From Candidatus Melainabacteria bacterium GWF2_37_15 (GTDB lineage: Bacteria; Cyanobacteriota; Vampirovibrionia; Gastranaerophilales; UBA9971), in assembly GCA_001784565.1 (NCBI GenBank), contig MFRL01000077.1, positions 1 through 51,839 of the forward strand: 51,839 nucleotides of DNA, read 5' to 3'. How positions within the stretch are numbered: position 1 is the first letter of the stretch; each line of letters begins with the position of its first letter. A program made the translations under genes and the position numbers. Positions 32,932 through 41,049 of this stretch are shown in pieces. The notes under the pieces were generated by a model. That model was given only the letters and a program-made list of their open reading frames with translations, was not told the DNA's origin and did not search any database.

Positions 32932-34898
32932 CTTATTAAAGTGTTTACATTCAAAATTAGCGCTATTTGTCCGTTACCAAGGGTAGTTACACCGGATACA
33001 TAATTTTTAGAACTCAAATTTTTGTTAAGAGTTTTTATTACAATTTCCTGCTGATTTATTATTTTGGAAACGCTAACTGCCACTAGGTTTTCCTCAGACT
33101 GTATCAGGACTAAAGTAAGCTTGTCCGTGTTGAAGATGGAACATTCAGGCACATTAAGCAGCTCGTCAAGTCTTTTTATAGGTATAACACAGCCTCTAAA
33201 ATTGATAACTTCTTTGTTTTGTATGTGTTTAACCTGATTTATAGGAATTTCAATAACTTCATTAATGTAATTGAGCGGCAATGCGTATGTTTCTTCGCCT
33301 ACTTCTACCAATAAAGCCTGAGTTATAGCCAGGGTGGACGGTAGAGTGATTGTAACAGTTGTCCCGATTCCTTTTTCTGATTTTATGTTAACAGTACCGT
33401 TTAGTGCGGTAATTTTTGTTTTTACAACGTCCATACCTACGCCGCGGCCTGAGAGGTCGGTTGTTTTTTCAGCAGTAGAAAAGCCCGGAAGAAATAAATA
33501 TTCCATAATCTCCGACTCAGTGCGTGATTCACGGTCTTTTGGCAGAATAAGTCCTTTTTCTAATGCTTTTTGATAAATTTTTTCAGTATCTATTCCTTTT
33601 CCATCATCTATTATTTTTATTAAAATTTTGTTGTATTCGCTATGAGCGATAAGCTGTAAGGTACCTTTAACCTTTTTTCCTGCTTTGATGCGTTCTTCCC
33701 TGGTTTCTAATCCATGGTCAAGGGCGTTTCTTATGATATGGACGAGCGGTTCTGCTATTTCATCTATTAAAGAGCGGTCTATTTCAATTTCCTGTCCTTG
33801 AATTATCAGGTTTACATCTTTATCCATTTCCTTTGAAATGTCTCTTACAAGTCTTGGGAAGCGACTGAATACCTGTTCAATCGGTACCATTCGCAGATTC
33901 ATTACTATATCCTGAATTTCGCCTGTAATGCTCTCGATATATGCGCTTACTCCATTTAATTCCGGGTTGTTAATTTCTTGGGTAAGCTGGGATAATCTTG
34001 TCTTGTTTATTATCAGCTCACCCACAAGGTTAACAAGGTTATCCAGTCTTTCTGCATTTACTCTTACAGTATGGCTGGTAATTTTAGACGATTGTTTATT
34101 TTTTTCTGATTCTTTTTCCTGAATATCGTAAGATTTCTTGGAATCTTTTATATCAAGGATTTCCACCTTTTCTATTTCTGAAACAGACAGTATTTTTTGC
34201 ATAATTATATCGGATTCAGTTTTAGTAATAATAAAGAATTTGACCAGATGTTTAGTTTGGGGGCAGGTTAGAAACTTATTACTTTCAATTTCTTCAACTG
34301 TGGGTATGGTTTTGAATATTTCACCCTGATTTTCAAGAAGGGAGTTAACCATATAGCACCTTACACCCGGCATAACACATTCATTTTCTATGTATACAGA
34401 GATTTCCTTGGGACTGTATCCCTGTGCTATCGCTTCTTCGATTGCAAGTAATTCATAACTGGCGAGGCTGGTATTAATATCCGTCTGGATTTCAGGTTCA
34501 TTTTCCGGGTCATTAAAAGGAGCTATTTCTTTTAATTCCTTGATGAATTCTTTAATCCCGGGACATTCAGTTTCATTTCCTGTCTCTATTATTGTAGCCA
34601 TGAGTATTTCAAGTTTATCAAAGCCTTTAAAAAGGCAAGTAATGATTTTTTCATCGATTGTTATTTGCCCGCTTCTTAGTAATTCAAGGAGATTTTCCAG
34701 ATTATGGGTAAGATCCCCCATCCTGTTAAATCCCATAGTTTTAGACATACCCTTAAAGGTATGTGCTATGCGGAAAATTTCATTTAATAAACTAAAATCT
34801 TCAGGTTTTTTTTCTAATTCCAATAATTTATTGTTTAAAAACTGTAAGTTTTCTTTAGATTCATCTATAAAAAGGCCTAAGAGATTATCAGTATTCAT
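32928..34898 (-). CDS. cheA: Chemotaxis histidine kinase CheA
   Basis: A 656-residue CheA with the usual order: Hpt domain with phosphoacceptor His46 (FRIAHTFKGMSKTMGF), a P2-like response-regulator-binding region (about 150-265), dimerisation domain (TVRVNAERLDNLVNLVGEL), HATPase with HIIRNALDHGLE and LSGRGVGMDVVKTKI, and a C-terminal CheW-like domain. It autophosphorylates in receptor arrays and passes phosphate to CheY. It heads the cheA-W-HDOD-D-Y operon. Confidence 0.95.
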   Translation of the reverse strand: MNTDNLLGLFIDESKENLQFLNNKLLELEKKPEDFSLLNEIFRIAHTFKGMSKTMGFNRMGDLTHNLENLLELLRSGQITIDEKIITCLFKGFDKLEILMATIIETGNETECPGIKEFIKELKEIAPFNDPENEPEIQTDINTSLASYELLAIEEAIAQGYSPKEISVYIENECVMPGVRCYMVNSLLENQGEIFKTIPTVEEIESNKFLTCPQTKHLVKFFIITKTESDIIMQKILSVSEIEKVEILDIKDSKKSYDIQEKESEKNKQSSKITSHTVRVNAERLDNLVNLVGELIINKTRLSQLTQEINNPELNGVSAYIESITGEIQDIVMNLRMVPIEQVFSRFPRLVRDISKEMDKDVNLIIQGQEIEIDRSLIDEIAEPLVHIIRNALDHGLETREERIKAGKKVKGTLQLIAHSEYNKILIKIIDDGKGIDTEKIYQKALEKGLILPKDRESRTESEIMEYLFLPGFSTAEKTTDLSGRGVGMDVVKTKITALNGTVNIKSEKGIGTTVTITLPSTLAITQALLVEVGEETYALPLNYINEVIEIPINQVKHIQNKEVINFRGCVIPIKRLDELLNVPECSIFNTDKLTLVLIQSEENLVAVSVSKIINQQEIVIKTLNKNLSSKNYVSGVTTLGNGQIALILNVNTLIR

Positions 34899-34905
34899 AA
34901 TTTAA

Positions 34906-34934
34906 ATTATACAAAATTTTTACATTCTGATGAA
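34906..34934 (-). promoter_or_regulatory. Predicted promoter of the che operon
   Basis: On the minus strand TTCATC (34929-34934, weak -35), a 17-base spacer and TATAAT (34906-34911) end seven bases before the cheA ATG at 34898. No Shine-Dalgarno is visible, so the mRNA would be leaderless or nearly so. Confidence 0.45.
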
Positions 34935-35083
34935 CTATTAACGAAAAAGAGAACTTAGGCTTTTTATCCAAATTTAAATAAACATTAAGATATGTAATCT
35001 TGAATGCTTTATAATGGCAATTTTTTGTATTGATTGACTTTATTTAAGCAGATTCATTTTTGATTAAAAGGGATTTCTAAATA

Positions 35084-36424
35084 ATGATATTCAATCAACT
35101 TACTTCATTATACTTTGGAAACCAGTTATCCTCAAGAAAAGTAATACCTTGCTGCATTAATACGGAATCTAAAGCAGCAATATGTAGTAATAGCTATCCT
35201 CAAAAAGATATTTTTCAAAAGAATAAACCTATTAGTACTCTCACCTTTGGAAATCTTATTCCTTCATTCATTAAAAAACCTCCAGCTGCAATTTTAGAAA
35301 TTCTTCCTTATGTTAGAACAAGAGGCAAGTTGGCAGGCGAAGGTTCCAGCGGCGCTGGATACTTAATTACCTCTCCTTATAAATTTTTTGTTAAAGCTCC
35401 CCATACGGAACCAATCAGCTCTACTGGAAAAAATCAATTTGTAAATCTTGATATGACTCATGAAGCCAGGATTTTAAACACAATAACAGAACAAACATCT
35501 TCAGAATGTAAATTATTAGGATTTTGGCCAGTGGGAAATGAAAAGTTTCTCATTATGTCAGCATTGGATGGTTCTAAAATGGATCCTGTAATAAATCCTT
35601 TGAAACCAAAACATCTTAATTCTCTTCTTTCATCATTATATGAGCATGACTTGGCTCGAATTTATCATTCCGACATTAACGAAAATAATATTTTAGTAGC
35701 TAAAGATAAAGCGCATCTATTTGATTATGGTGATGCCTTTAAATTCAAGTTAAATAATACTAATCAGATGATGGCTGCAAATGGCAAAAAACGATTTGAT
35801 CCTGAATGGAATATTTACAGCCCTTCTTTTTGTCTTCTACAAAATGCTACAAATTTTGAATCAAAAGCATTGGTCCAATATTTAGAAAAGATGGCTCTAT
35901 CGAAATCTAATCCTTCACAAATGAGAGCAGTACTGAAAAAATATATACAATTTAAAGCTAAGCATCTGGCTGCTTACCTTGATAAACTTGATGAAAAACT
36001 TACCCCTGATTTAAAAACCAAACTTGCTAAAAAAATACATTATGAACGCCTACAAGCTTCGGCCTTCAAACAATGTCCTGATATGCTAGTTGACCTAATG
36101 GCATTGAAAACACAAACAATGTACGCCTTTACAAAGTCTAATGTAGAAGCGAAATTCTATAACAGATTTCAAAATAGTTTAGAAAGACGAGAATTTGGAA
36201 TTTCTTCAGCAAAAAGAATGGTTAAATTAATTAAATCACAATTAAATCAATGCAAAGGAAAAGACGACATCAGAGAATTCTTAGAATATGAACTAAAATT
36301 TGCCAAATTTCTTCTCGATGGCGCTAAAGTTTTTAAACCTGTAAAAAAGTTTTCCGGAAATATAGATGCATCAGTTTCTCAAGTAATTCCTGATATTGCA
36401 CATATAATTAATAATCCAAGATAA
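35084..36424 (+). CDS. Eukaryotic-like protein kinase, effector-like
   Basis: A 446-residue soluble protein. About 80 residues of polar N-terminus contain two Phe-Gly motifs (LYFGN, LTFGN). A compact kinase domain follows (about 85-260): Gly-rich loop GEGSSGAGY, Lys in FFVKAP, Glu in THEARIL, catalytic loop YHSDINENNILV and metal site LFDYGD, so the essential residues look intact. Activation-loop and C-lobe features are reduced, as in compact effector kinases. A helical C-terminal region (about 260-446) matches nothing I know. AAAGGGA lies about ten bases before the ATG. Other kinase-fold families such as aminoglycoside/lipopolysaccharide kinases cannot be excluded. Confidence 0.65.
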   Translation: MIFNQLTSLYFGNQLSSRKVIPCCINTESKAAICSNSYPQKDIFQKNKPISTLTFGNLIPSFIKKPPAAILEILPYVRTRGKLAGEGSSGAGYLITSPYKFFVKAPHTEPISSTGKNQFVNLDMTHEARILNTITEQTSSECKLLGFWPVGNEKFLIMSALDGSKMDPVINPLKPKHLNSLLSSLYEHDLARIYHSDINENNILVAKDKAHLFDYGDAFKFKLNNTNQMMAANGKKRFDPEWNIYSPSFCLLQNATNFESKALVQYLEKMALSKSNPSQMRAVLKKYIQFKAKHLAAYLDKLDEKLTPDLKTKLAKKIHYERLQASAFKQCPDMLVDLMALKTQTMYAFTKSNVEAKFYNRFQNSLERREFGISSAKRMVKLIKSQLNQCKGKDDIREFLEYELKFAKFLLDGAKVFKPVKKFSGNIDASVSQVIPDIAHIINNPR

Positions 36425-36439
36425 AATAAGATTTATAAT

Positions 36440-36473
36440 AAAACTCCCCCGAACCAAAGGTTGGGGGAGTTTT
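36440..36473. terminator. Bidirectional intrinsic terminator
   Basis: AAAACTCCCCC (36440-36450) pairs with GGGGGAGTTTT (36463-36473), extended inside by AACC/GGTT around an AAA loop. It separates the convergent kinase and Gfo/Idh genes and serves both strands. Confidence 0.9.
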
Positions 36474-36475
36474 AT

Positions 36476-37687
36476 TTAGCTAAAAATTTGTGATGGGAGT
36501 GGCTGAGCTTTCTTTTCCCAAAGTTTTTGAATATTAATCAATTGTTTGGCAAGAGGTAAATATTCAGAAAATTCTAAAACCTCTGAGCTTTGTTGACTTG
36601 TATTAACATTATCTGATCCTTGTGTTTGTTTTCTAAATTTATTTAAAATTCTCTTATAGGCCTTTTGTAAATTATCCTCATTTTTGCCAAATTCGAGATT
36701 ATCTTCTTTTAATAAAACTTTTAACCAATCTTGAAGTTTTATACTCCCTTTCCTAATAACATTTTGGCAATTATCATCGAATCTAATATTAAAGTTTACT
36801 CTAATATCAGACGGTCTCTTTTCAGGGAGTTTAACTGGAAGTTTATTATTGTCAAACCATAAATCCAAACGACGATCTATCCACTCTAGTTCTCCAGGCT
36901 TGGCTTGCAAATCAACAAAAGCTCTAATATCCGTTTCTGTTCCCGCAGGTTTATATCTAACAGCAACTTTGCTCGGAGAAGCTTCAAATAGGTGAGGGAT
37001 ATCTAATTTTGAATTAATTAATCCGGAGGATTCTAAAATCTGAAGAGCGTGCGGTAATTCACTTAACGGAGGTGTAACATTATCAATTCGATCCCGCTGT
37101 TTTGAGAAATACATCTCGGCTCTACTTAATGCTAAGTTTTTATCTTTAGCTTTATTTAGTAATTGTGATATTTTTCTAGGAATATCTGAAAAATGCCAAT
37201 TTGATACAATACAAGCATTTAAACCATGGTGTCTTATAGTACTATTAATAGTATCAAGTCCTTCATGAGTAAAAGCAACAGGTTTGGGAAGAATAAAGTT
37301 TTTCATACCAGCTTGGGCATATTCACTTATTACTTGAGGGATTACACTTCCTTTAAGTGCAAGGTCAACAACACATTTTGATTTGTCTTGAATTTGTCTT
37401 CCCAATTGCTCAAAATTTTCGAAAAGGGGGATATTTCTCATAACAGAATTTTCATAAGTGCTTCTATTAATGTAAGGATCAACAACTCCAATGACTTCAG
37501 TAGGGAAATTACCTTTAGTATATTTAGGTCCAGCCAATTTCATTGTATATCTTCCGGCACCTACTAATATAACAGGTAATTTTTCCTTCATACCCTTAAA
37601 ACTTAAGGCTGAAACCTTAAAAGAACCATTAGAATTTTGGTTTATATTGAAAAAGTTATATTGATTATTCTTTAATCCAGCTAGCAT
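36476..37687 (-). CDS. Gfo/Idh/MocA-like oxidoreductase with lineage-specific N-terminus
   Basis: A 403-residue protein. The first 30 residues are Asn/Ser-rich and end in ALSFKGM, an F-K-G motif. Next is a Rossmann fold with LPVILVGAGRYTMK, then a VVDLALKGS strand and FILPKPVAFT, equivalent to the EKP motif of Gfo/Idh/MocA dehydrogenases, and SNWHF. The C-terminal substrate domain (about 190-345) is divergent and the tail is charged. The Rossmann motif (GAGRYTMKLAG) departs from GxGxxG, so NAD(P) use should not be assumed. GGAG lies before the ATG. Confidence 0.65.
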   Translation of the reverse strand: MLAGLKNNQYNFFNINQNSNGSFKVSALSFKGMKEKLPVILVGAGRYTMKLAGPKYTKGNFPTEVIGVVDPYINRSTYENSVMRNIPLFENFEQLGRQIQDKSKCVVDLALKGSVIPQVISEYAQAGMKNFILPKPVAFTHEGLDTINSTIRHHGLNACIVSNWHFSDIPRKISQLLNKAKDKNLALSRAEMYFSKQRDRIDNVTPPLSELPHALQILESSGLINSKLDIPHLFEASPSKVAVRYKPAGTETDIRAFVDLQAKPGELEWIDRRLDLWFDNNKLPVKLPEKRPSDIRVNFNIRFDDNCQNVIRKGSIKLQDWLKVLLKEDNLEFGKNEDNLQKAYKRILNKFRKQTQGSDNVNTSQQSSEVLEFSEYLPLAKQLINIQKLWEKKAQPLPSQIFS

Positions 37688-37848
37688 AATAATTTCTCCA
37701 ATACAATTTAATTAGATTCACTGAATTAAAGTCTTTCAATATTAAAAATTGCGCGAAAAAACATGTAAAATTTACTATTTATCGTAAAACCAGTGTCAGA
37801 TAAGAAAAAATTGATTTAATACATCTTAACATACAGCTATAAACAGAA

Positions 37849-37922
37849 TCGGAACGACAGGATTTGAACCTGCGACCCTCGGTCCCCCAGACCGATGCGC
37901 TACCAAGCTGCGCTACGTCCCG
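37849..37922 (-). tRNA. tRNA-Pro (GGG anticodon)
   Basis: A 74-base tRNA including the discriminator. Acceptor CGGGACG/CGTTCCG, anticodon loop CTGGGGG (anticodon GGG) and T-loop GTTCAAATC are clear. CCA is not encoded. The flanks ACAGAAT (37843-37849) and ATTCTGT (37923-37929) are complementary, extending the acceptor stem by about seven pairs in the precursor. Confidence 0.95.
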
Positions 37923-37939
37923 ATTCTGTATTTTCTATT

Positions 37940-38194
37940 TTAAGCCGGTTCCTCCTGTATTGCAACACCCGCTATCTGGACATCTAATACAGCAATTTTT
38001 TTCAAAGGCCCCTTGCCAATTTTCTCAATCATTCGGGGCATACTCACATTCGCGTTTTCGATTATTCGTATAATTTCAGCATACGCTTCGTCCGTGTTAT
38101 CTACATATAACACTAATGGAGGCGCTACGGCCTTAAGAAATATAAGTATTGCCTTTCTTATTTTAATTTGTTGAGAGGGAATGTTTGGGTTCAT
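37940..38194 (-). CDS. Hypothetical 84-residue protein coupled to waaA
   Basis: A short protein starting MNPNIPSQQIKIRKAILIF, with a moderately hydrophobic beginning, an acidic helical middle (DEAYAEIIRIIENANV) and a C-terminal KKIAVLDVQIAGVAIQEE strand pair. It has no Cys or recognisable motif. Its ATG overlaps the waaA stop by four bases, so it is translationally coupled and may take part in envelope metabolism. No family is recognised. Confidence 0.65.
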   Translation of the reverse strand: MNPNIPSQQIKIRKAILIFLKAVAPPLVLYVDNTDEAYAEIIRIIENANVSMPRMIEKIGKGPLKKIAVLDVQIAGVAIQEEPA

Positions 38195-39468
38195 AAGTAG
38201 TTTCCTATTCTTTTAACTGCAAAATCAAGAGCGCCCCGGTTTTTTTCAAAAATTTCAGCACATGCCCTGCTTGCTTCACTATATTTGTTATCATTAACCA
38301 GATACTTCCTTAATTGATTATACATATCCTGCTCATCGCTGACAATTTTTGCAGCGCCGGAATTTGTCATAAACTGGTAAATATCCCTGAAATTAAACAC
38401 TGTAGGGCCTGAAATTACGGGAATTTCATATATGGCCGGCTCGAGGGGATTGTGTCCGCCTGTGCCGGAAAAGCTTCCACCCACGAATGCAAGGTGACTT
38501 ACCGAATACATCTGCCCCAATTCACCCATAACATCAAGTAAAATTATGTCCTTATTGTTAAAATCATCATTCTTGCTTCTTAAACCATAGCTGTACCCGC
38601 TTTTGGCGATAAGGTTCTGCACGCTGGCGTTTCTTTCCGGGTGTCTGGGGGCAATAAGAAGTTTTAAATCATCAAACTCGCATTTTAGCCTGTTATAAAC
38701 TCTTAAAGCTGTTTCATCTTCACCCTGGTGGGTGCTGCCTGCTATTAATACTCTGTTGTTTCCTGTTTTTAAGGATTCTTGAAGGTTTTTAATTGAATTT
38801 TCATCAAGTGTCTTGTTTATATCAAATTTAAGATTTCCCATGATTTCAACTTTTTCCAGTGGAGCGCCTATCCCGATAATTCTCTCTTTGTCTGTTTCAG
38901 TCTGCATAAGTATTAAACTGAATTTTTCCAGCACTTTTTTAAAGAAAAACCTGAATTTCCTGTACCCTTTAAATGACCCCGGTGAAATCCTGCCGTTTAC
39001 CAGCATTAGTGGGATATTTTTTTTAGATGCCTGGTTAACAAAGCCGGGCCATATTTCAGTTTCTGCGATTATTATAAGTGCGGGGTTGAAAGCCTTTAAG
39101 GCGGCTTTTGTGGAGAAGCTGAAATCATAGGGGAAATAAGTGATCACATCAGCGGTGTTTTTGAGTTTTTTATTTGCAATTTCCTGGCCTGTTGCTGTAA
39201 CAGTAGTGACTATGAGGTTATAGTCAGGAAAATCCTGTTTCATTCGTTTTATAAGTCCTTCTGTTGCATTGATTTCGCCTACTGATACGGCATGTACCCA
39301 GATGGATTTTCTTTTGTCACCCCGCACTTGATGCGGGGTCTGTTTATAAAATCCGATTTTTTGCCAGAAGCCAGCGCGGAACTTGGGTTTTATAATAAAC
39401 GCCAGCCCCACAACAGGGCTTAATATAATCGCAAATACTATTAAAAAGATGTTATAAATATAAAGCAT
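38191..39468 (-). CDS. waaA: 3-deoxy-D-manno-octulosonic acid transferase (Kdo transferase)
   Basis: A 425-residue GT30 enzyme, the usual length when started at ATG 39468 (a longer frame upstream would overlap the divergent gene and its promoter). It has an N-terminal membrane anchor (about 5-25), the WVHAVSVGEINA motif with the catalytic-base Glu, PRHPERN, and the late SGTGGHNPLEPA motif. It transfers Kdo from CMP-Kdo onto lipid A precursor, supporting an LPS-bearing outer membrane. Residues 43-52 (QTPHQVRGDK) are encoded by a palindromic repeat. Confidence 0.93.
   Translation of the reverse strand: MLYIYNIFLIVFAIILSPVVGLAFIIKPKFRAGFWQKIGFYKQTPHQVRGDKRKSIWVHAVSVGEINATEGLIKRMKQDFPDYNLIVTTVTATGQEIANKKLKNTADVITYFPYDFSFSTKAALKAFNPALIIIAETEIWPGFVNQASKKNIPLMLVNGRISPGSFKGYRKFRFFFKKVLEKFSLILMQTETDKERIIGIGAPLEKVEIMGNLKFDINKTLDENSIKNLQESLKTGNNRVLIAGSTHQGEDETALRVYNRLKCEFDDLKLLIAPRHPERNASVQNLIAKSGYSYGLRSKNDDFNNKDIILLDVMGELGQMYSVSHLAFVGGSFSGTGGHNPLEPAIYEIPVISGPTVFNFRDIYQFMTNSGAAKIVSDEQDMYNQLRKYLVNDNKYSEASRACAEIFEKNRGALDFAVKRIGNYL
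39316..39340 (-). repeat. Palindromic repeat in frame within waaA
   Basis: ACCCCGCA (39319-39326) and TGCGGGGT (39332-39339) flank a five-base CTTGA loop. The GTCACCCCGCACTTGATGCG type of repeat is seen dispersed in many bacterial genomes. Here it is translated as TPHQVRGD between the membrane anchor and the first catalytic motif of waaA. Confidence 0.75.
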
Positions 39469-39477
39469 AACTATACT

Positions 39478-39507
39478 AATATAGCAAAATATTAAAATAA
39501 TAGACAA
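39478..39507 (-). promoter_or_regulatory. Predicted promoter of waaA
   Basis: On the minus strand TTGTCT (39502-39507), an 18-base spacer and TATATT (39478-39483), ending nine bases before the chosen ATG at 39468. Leader length would be only a few bases. It supports the shorter waaA start. Confidence 0.45.
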
Positions 39508-39562
39508 ATTAGTATATTCAGTGTGTAATAAAATGTAGTTAATCAGTGTATGGCAGAAGAAA

Positions 39563-40690
39563 ATGAATAAAAAGAATAATCCAAAAATTAAAGTAACCGT
39601 TCCGCATATGGGAAATCTGTATATTGTAGTCTCTTCCCTCATCAAATCGCTTGGCGGAGAGATGATAATACCTCCTACAACCAGTAAAAAAACCCTATCT
39701 CTTGGCACGAAACATAGCCCGGAATCAATATGTCTTCCATATAAACTACTTCTGGGAAATTATATAGAAGCAATTGAGCATGGTGCTGAGGCGGTAATAA
39801 TGATTAGCAGCCCGGGGATATGCAGGCTTGGCGAATACAGCAGGTCAATTAAAAATGCATTAGACGATCTTGGCTATAAAGCAAAATATATCGACCTTGA
39901 CCTTTACAAGGGTAAATTCATGGAAATGCTGCACTGCATTAAGTCTGTAACAGGAAACACAAATGTCGTAGATATTGCAAGAGGTTTAATTCTTGCATTT
40001 AATAAAATCTTTGTACTGGATAATATGGATAATATTCTTTCTTATTACCGGGCAAGGGAATTTGAAACAGGGACCGCAGAAAAGGCATTTAATAAGTCAT
40101 TAAAATGGATTGACCAGGCTTCCAGCAGGAAAGAATTAAAGGAAGCGAATATTGAAGCTGTTAGGGAAATCCAGAAAACTGAAATTGATGAAAACAGGGA
40201 AGTTTTAAATGTGGATTTAACCGGTGAAATATTCATGGTACTTGATCCATTTTCTAACCAGCATATAGAGCGTGAGTTGGGGAGTCTCGGCGTGCAGACA
40301 AAACGCAGCATGAATTTAAGCGGCTGGTTAAAAACCGCTATTATACCGAAATTTTTAAGAAAGGGAGAAACCCACCTTGAGAGAGCTTTCAGGTTTGCGA
40401 AACCCTACCTTCTTAGAGATATAGGCGGAGATGCAATAGAATCTATCAGTGACGTTGCCTATGCTACTTCAAAAGGTGTTGATGGGCTCATACACGTAAG
40501 TCCGTTTACCTGTATGCCGGAAATTGTGTCACAGAATATTTTCCCAAGAATGAAGCAGGACGGTGTATTGCCTATTCTTGCCCTTGTACTTGATGAACAG
40601 ACCGGCCGTGCAGGTTTTGTAACCAGACTGGAAGCGTTTGTTGATCTTATGAAAAGAAGAAAAAGACTTGTCGCTGCCGGTATGGCTTAA
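39563..40690 (+). CDS. 2-hydroxyacyl-CoA dehydratase activase-related protein (DUF2229-like)
   Basis: A 375-residue protein resembling the second module of CoA-substrate-specific enzyme activases: KVTVPHMGNLYIVVSSLIKSL, SPESICLPYKLLLGNYIEAIEHGA with a Cys, SSPGICRLGEYS with another Cys, and VSPFTCMPEIVSQNIFPRM. Together these may hold an Fe-S cluster. The ATP-binding activase module is absent, so this is the stand-alone form common in anaerobes. The reaction is not known. It is divergent from waaA. Confidence 0.8.
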   Translation: MNKKNNPKIKVTVPHMGNLYIVVSSLIKSLGGEMIIPPTTSKKTLSLGTKHSPESICLPYKLLLGNYIEAIEHGAEAVIMISSPGICRLGEYSRSIKNALDDLGYKAKYIDLDLYKGKFMEMLHCIKSVTGNTNVVDIARGLILAFNKIFVLDNMDNILSYYRAREFETGTAEKAFNKSLKWIDQASSRKELKEANIEAVREIQKTEIDENREVLNVDLTGEIFMVLDPFSNQHIERELGSLGVQTKRSMNLSGWLKTAIIPKFLRKGETHLERAFRFAKPYLLRDIGGDAIESISDVAYATSKGVDGLIHVSPFTCMPEIVSQNIFPRMKQDGVLPILALVLDEQTGRAGFVTRLEAFVDLMKRRKRLVAAGMA

Positions 40691-40700
40691 AGGTAGAATT

Positions 40701-40922
40701 ATGGATAATTTTATTAAGGAAAAGGTTGCTTATTATAAACTGTGGTTAACGCTTTTATATACTACCGATGCAGGTTTAATCGCGTGGTTTTTTAATAATT
40801 ATGATCAAATAGGTAGCAATATAAAGATAATAATTGTAGAAATTCTTATTTTTTTTATTACTTTGTTTCTACTATCAATTAATCATAAAGCTAGAAATTT
40901 TATTAACAGGATAGGAGATTAA
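40701..40922 (+). CDS. Small two-helix membrane protein
   Basis: A 73-residue protein from ATG 40701 (AAAGG lies before it) with hydrophobic segments near residues 13-32 and 38-57 and a short basic tail. A longer frame from 40668 would overlap the upstream gene and lacks a ribosome-binding site. It begins ten bases after the DUF2229-like gene and is followed after three bases by another tiny membrane protein. Function unknown. Confidence 0.65.
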   Translation: MDNFIKEKVAYYKLWLTLLYTTDAGLIAWFFNNYDQIGSNIKIIIVEILIFFITLFLLSINHKARNFINRIGD

Positions 40923-40925
40923 ATT

Positions 40926-41045
40926 ATGGATTTAAATATAACAATAAAAGATATTATGCTGATTATAATCGTATTTTTCTTTGTTGGCTCCTTATACTAT
41001 ACATTGATCTTGGATGATAAAGACCCAGCCTGGATGAAAAAGTAA
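40926..41045 (+). CDS. 39-residue single-helix membrane protein
   Basis: A short frame MDLNITIKDIMLIIIVFFFV continuing through GSLYYTLILDDKDP to AWMKK, i.e. one transmembrane helix and a charged tail. AGGAGAT (40913-40919) is a good Shine-Dalgarno. It lies between the 73-residue membrane protein and rsmH with almost no spacing, so it is likely part of the same operon. Unknown function. Confidence 0.6.
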   Translation: MDLNITIKDIMLIIIVFFFVGSLYYTLILDDKDPAWMKK

Positions 41046-41049
41046 ACTT

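Noticed and set aside
39469-39708. Longer N-terminus for waaA starting at 39708
   Set aside because: It overlaps the divergent 39563 gene, and the start at 39468 gives the normal family length and lies behind a promoter.
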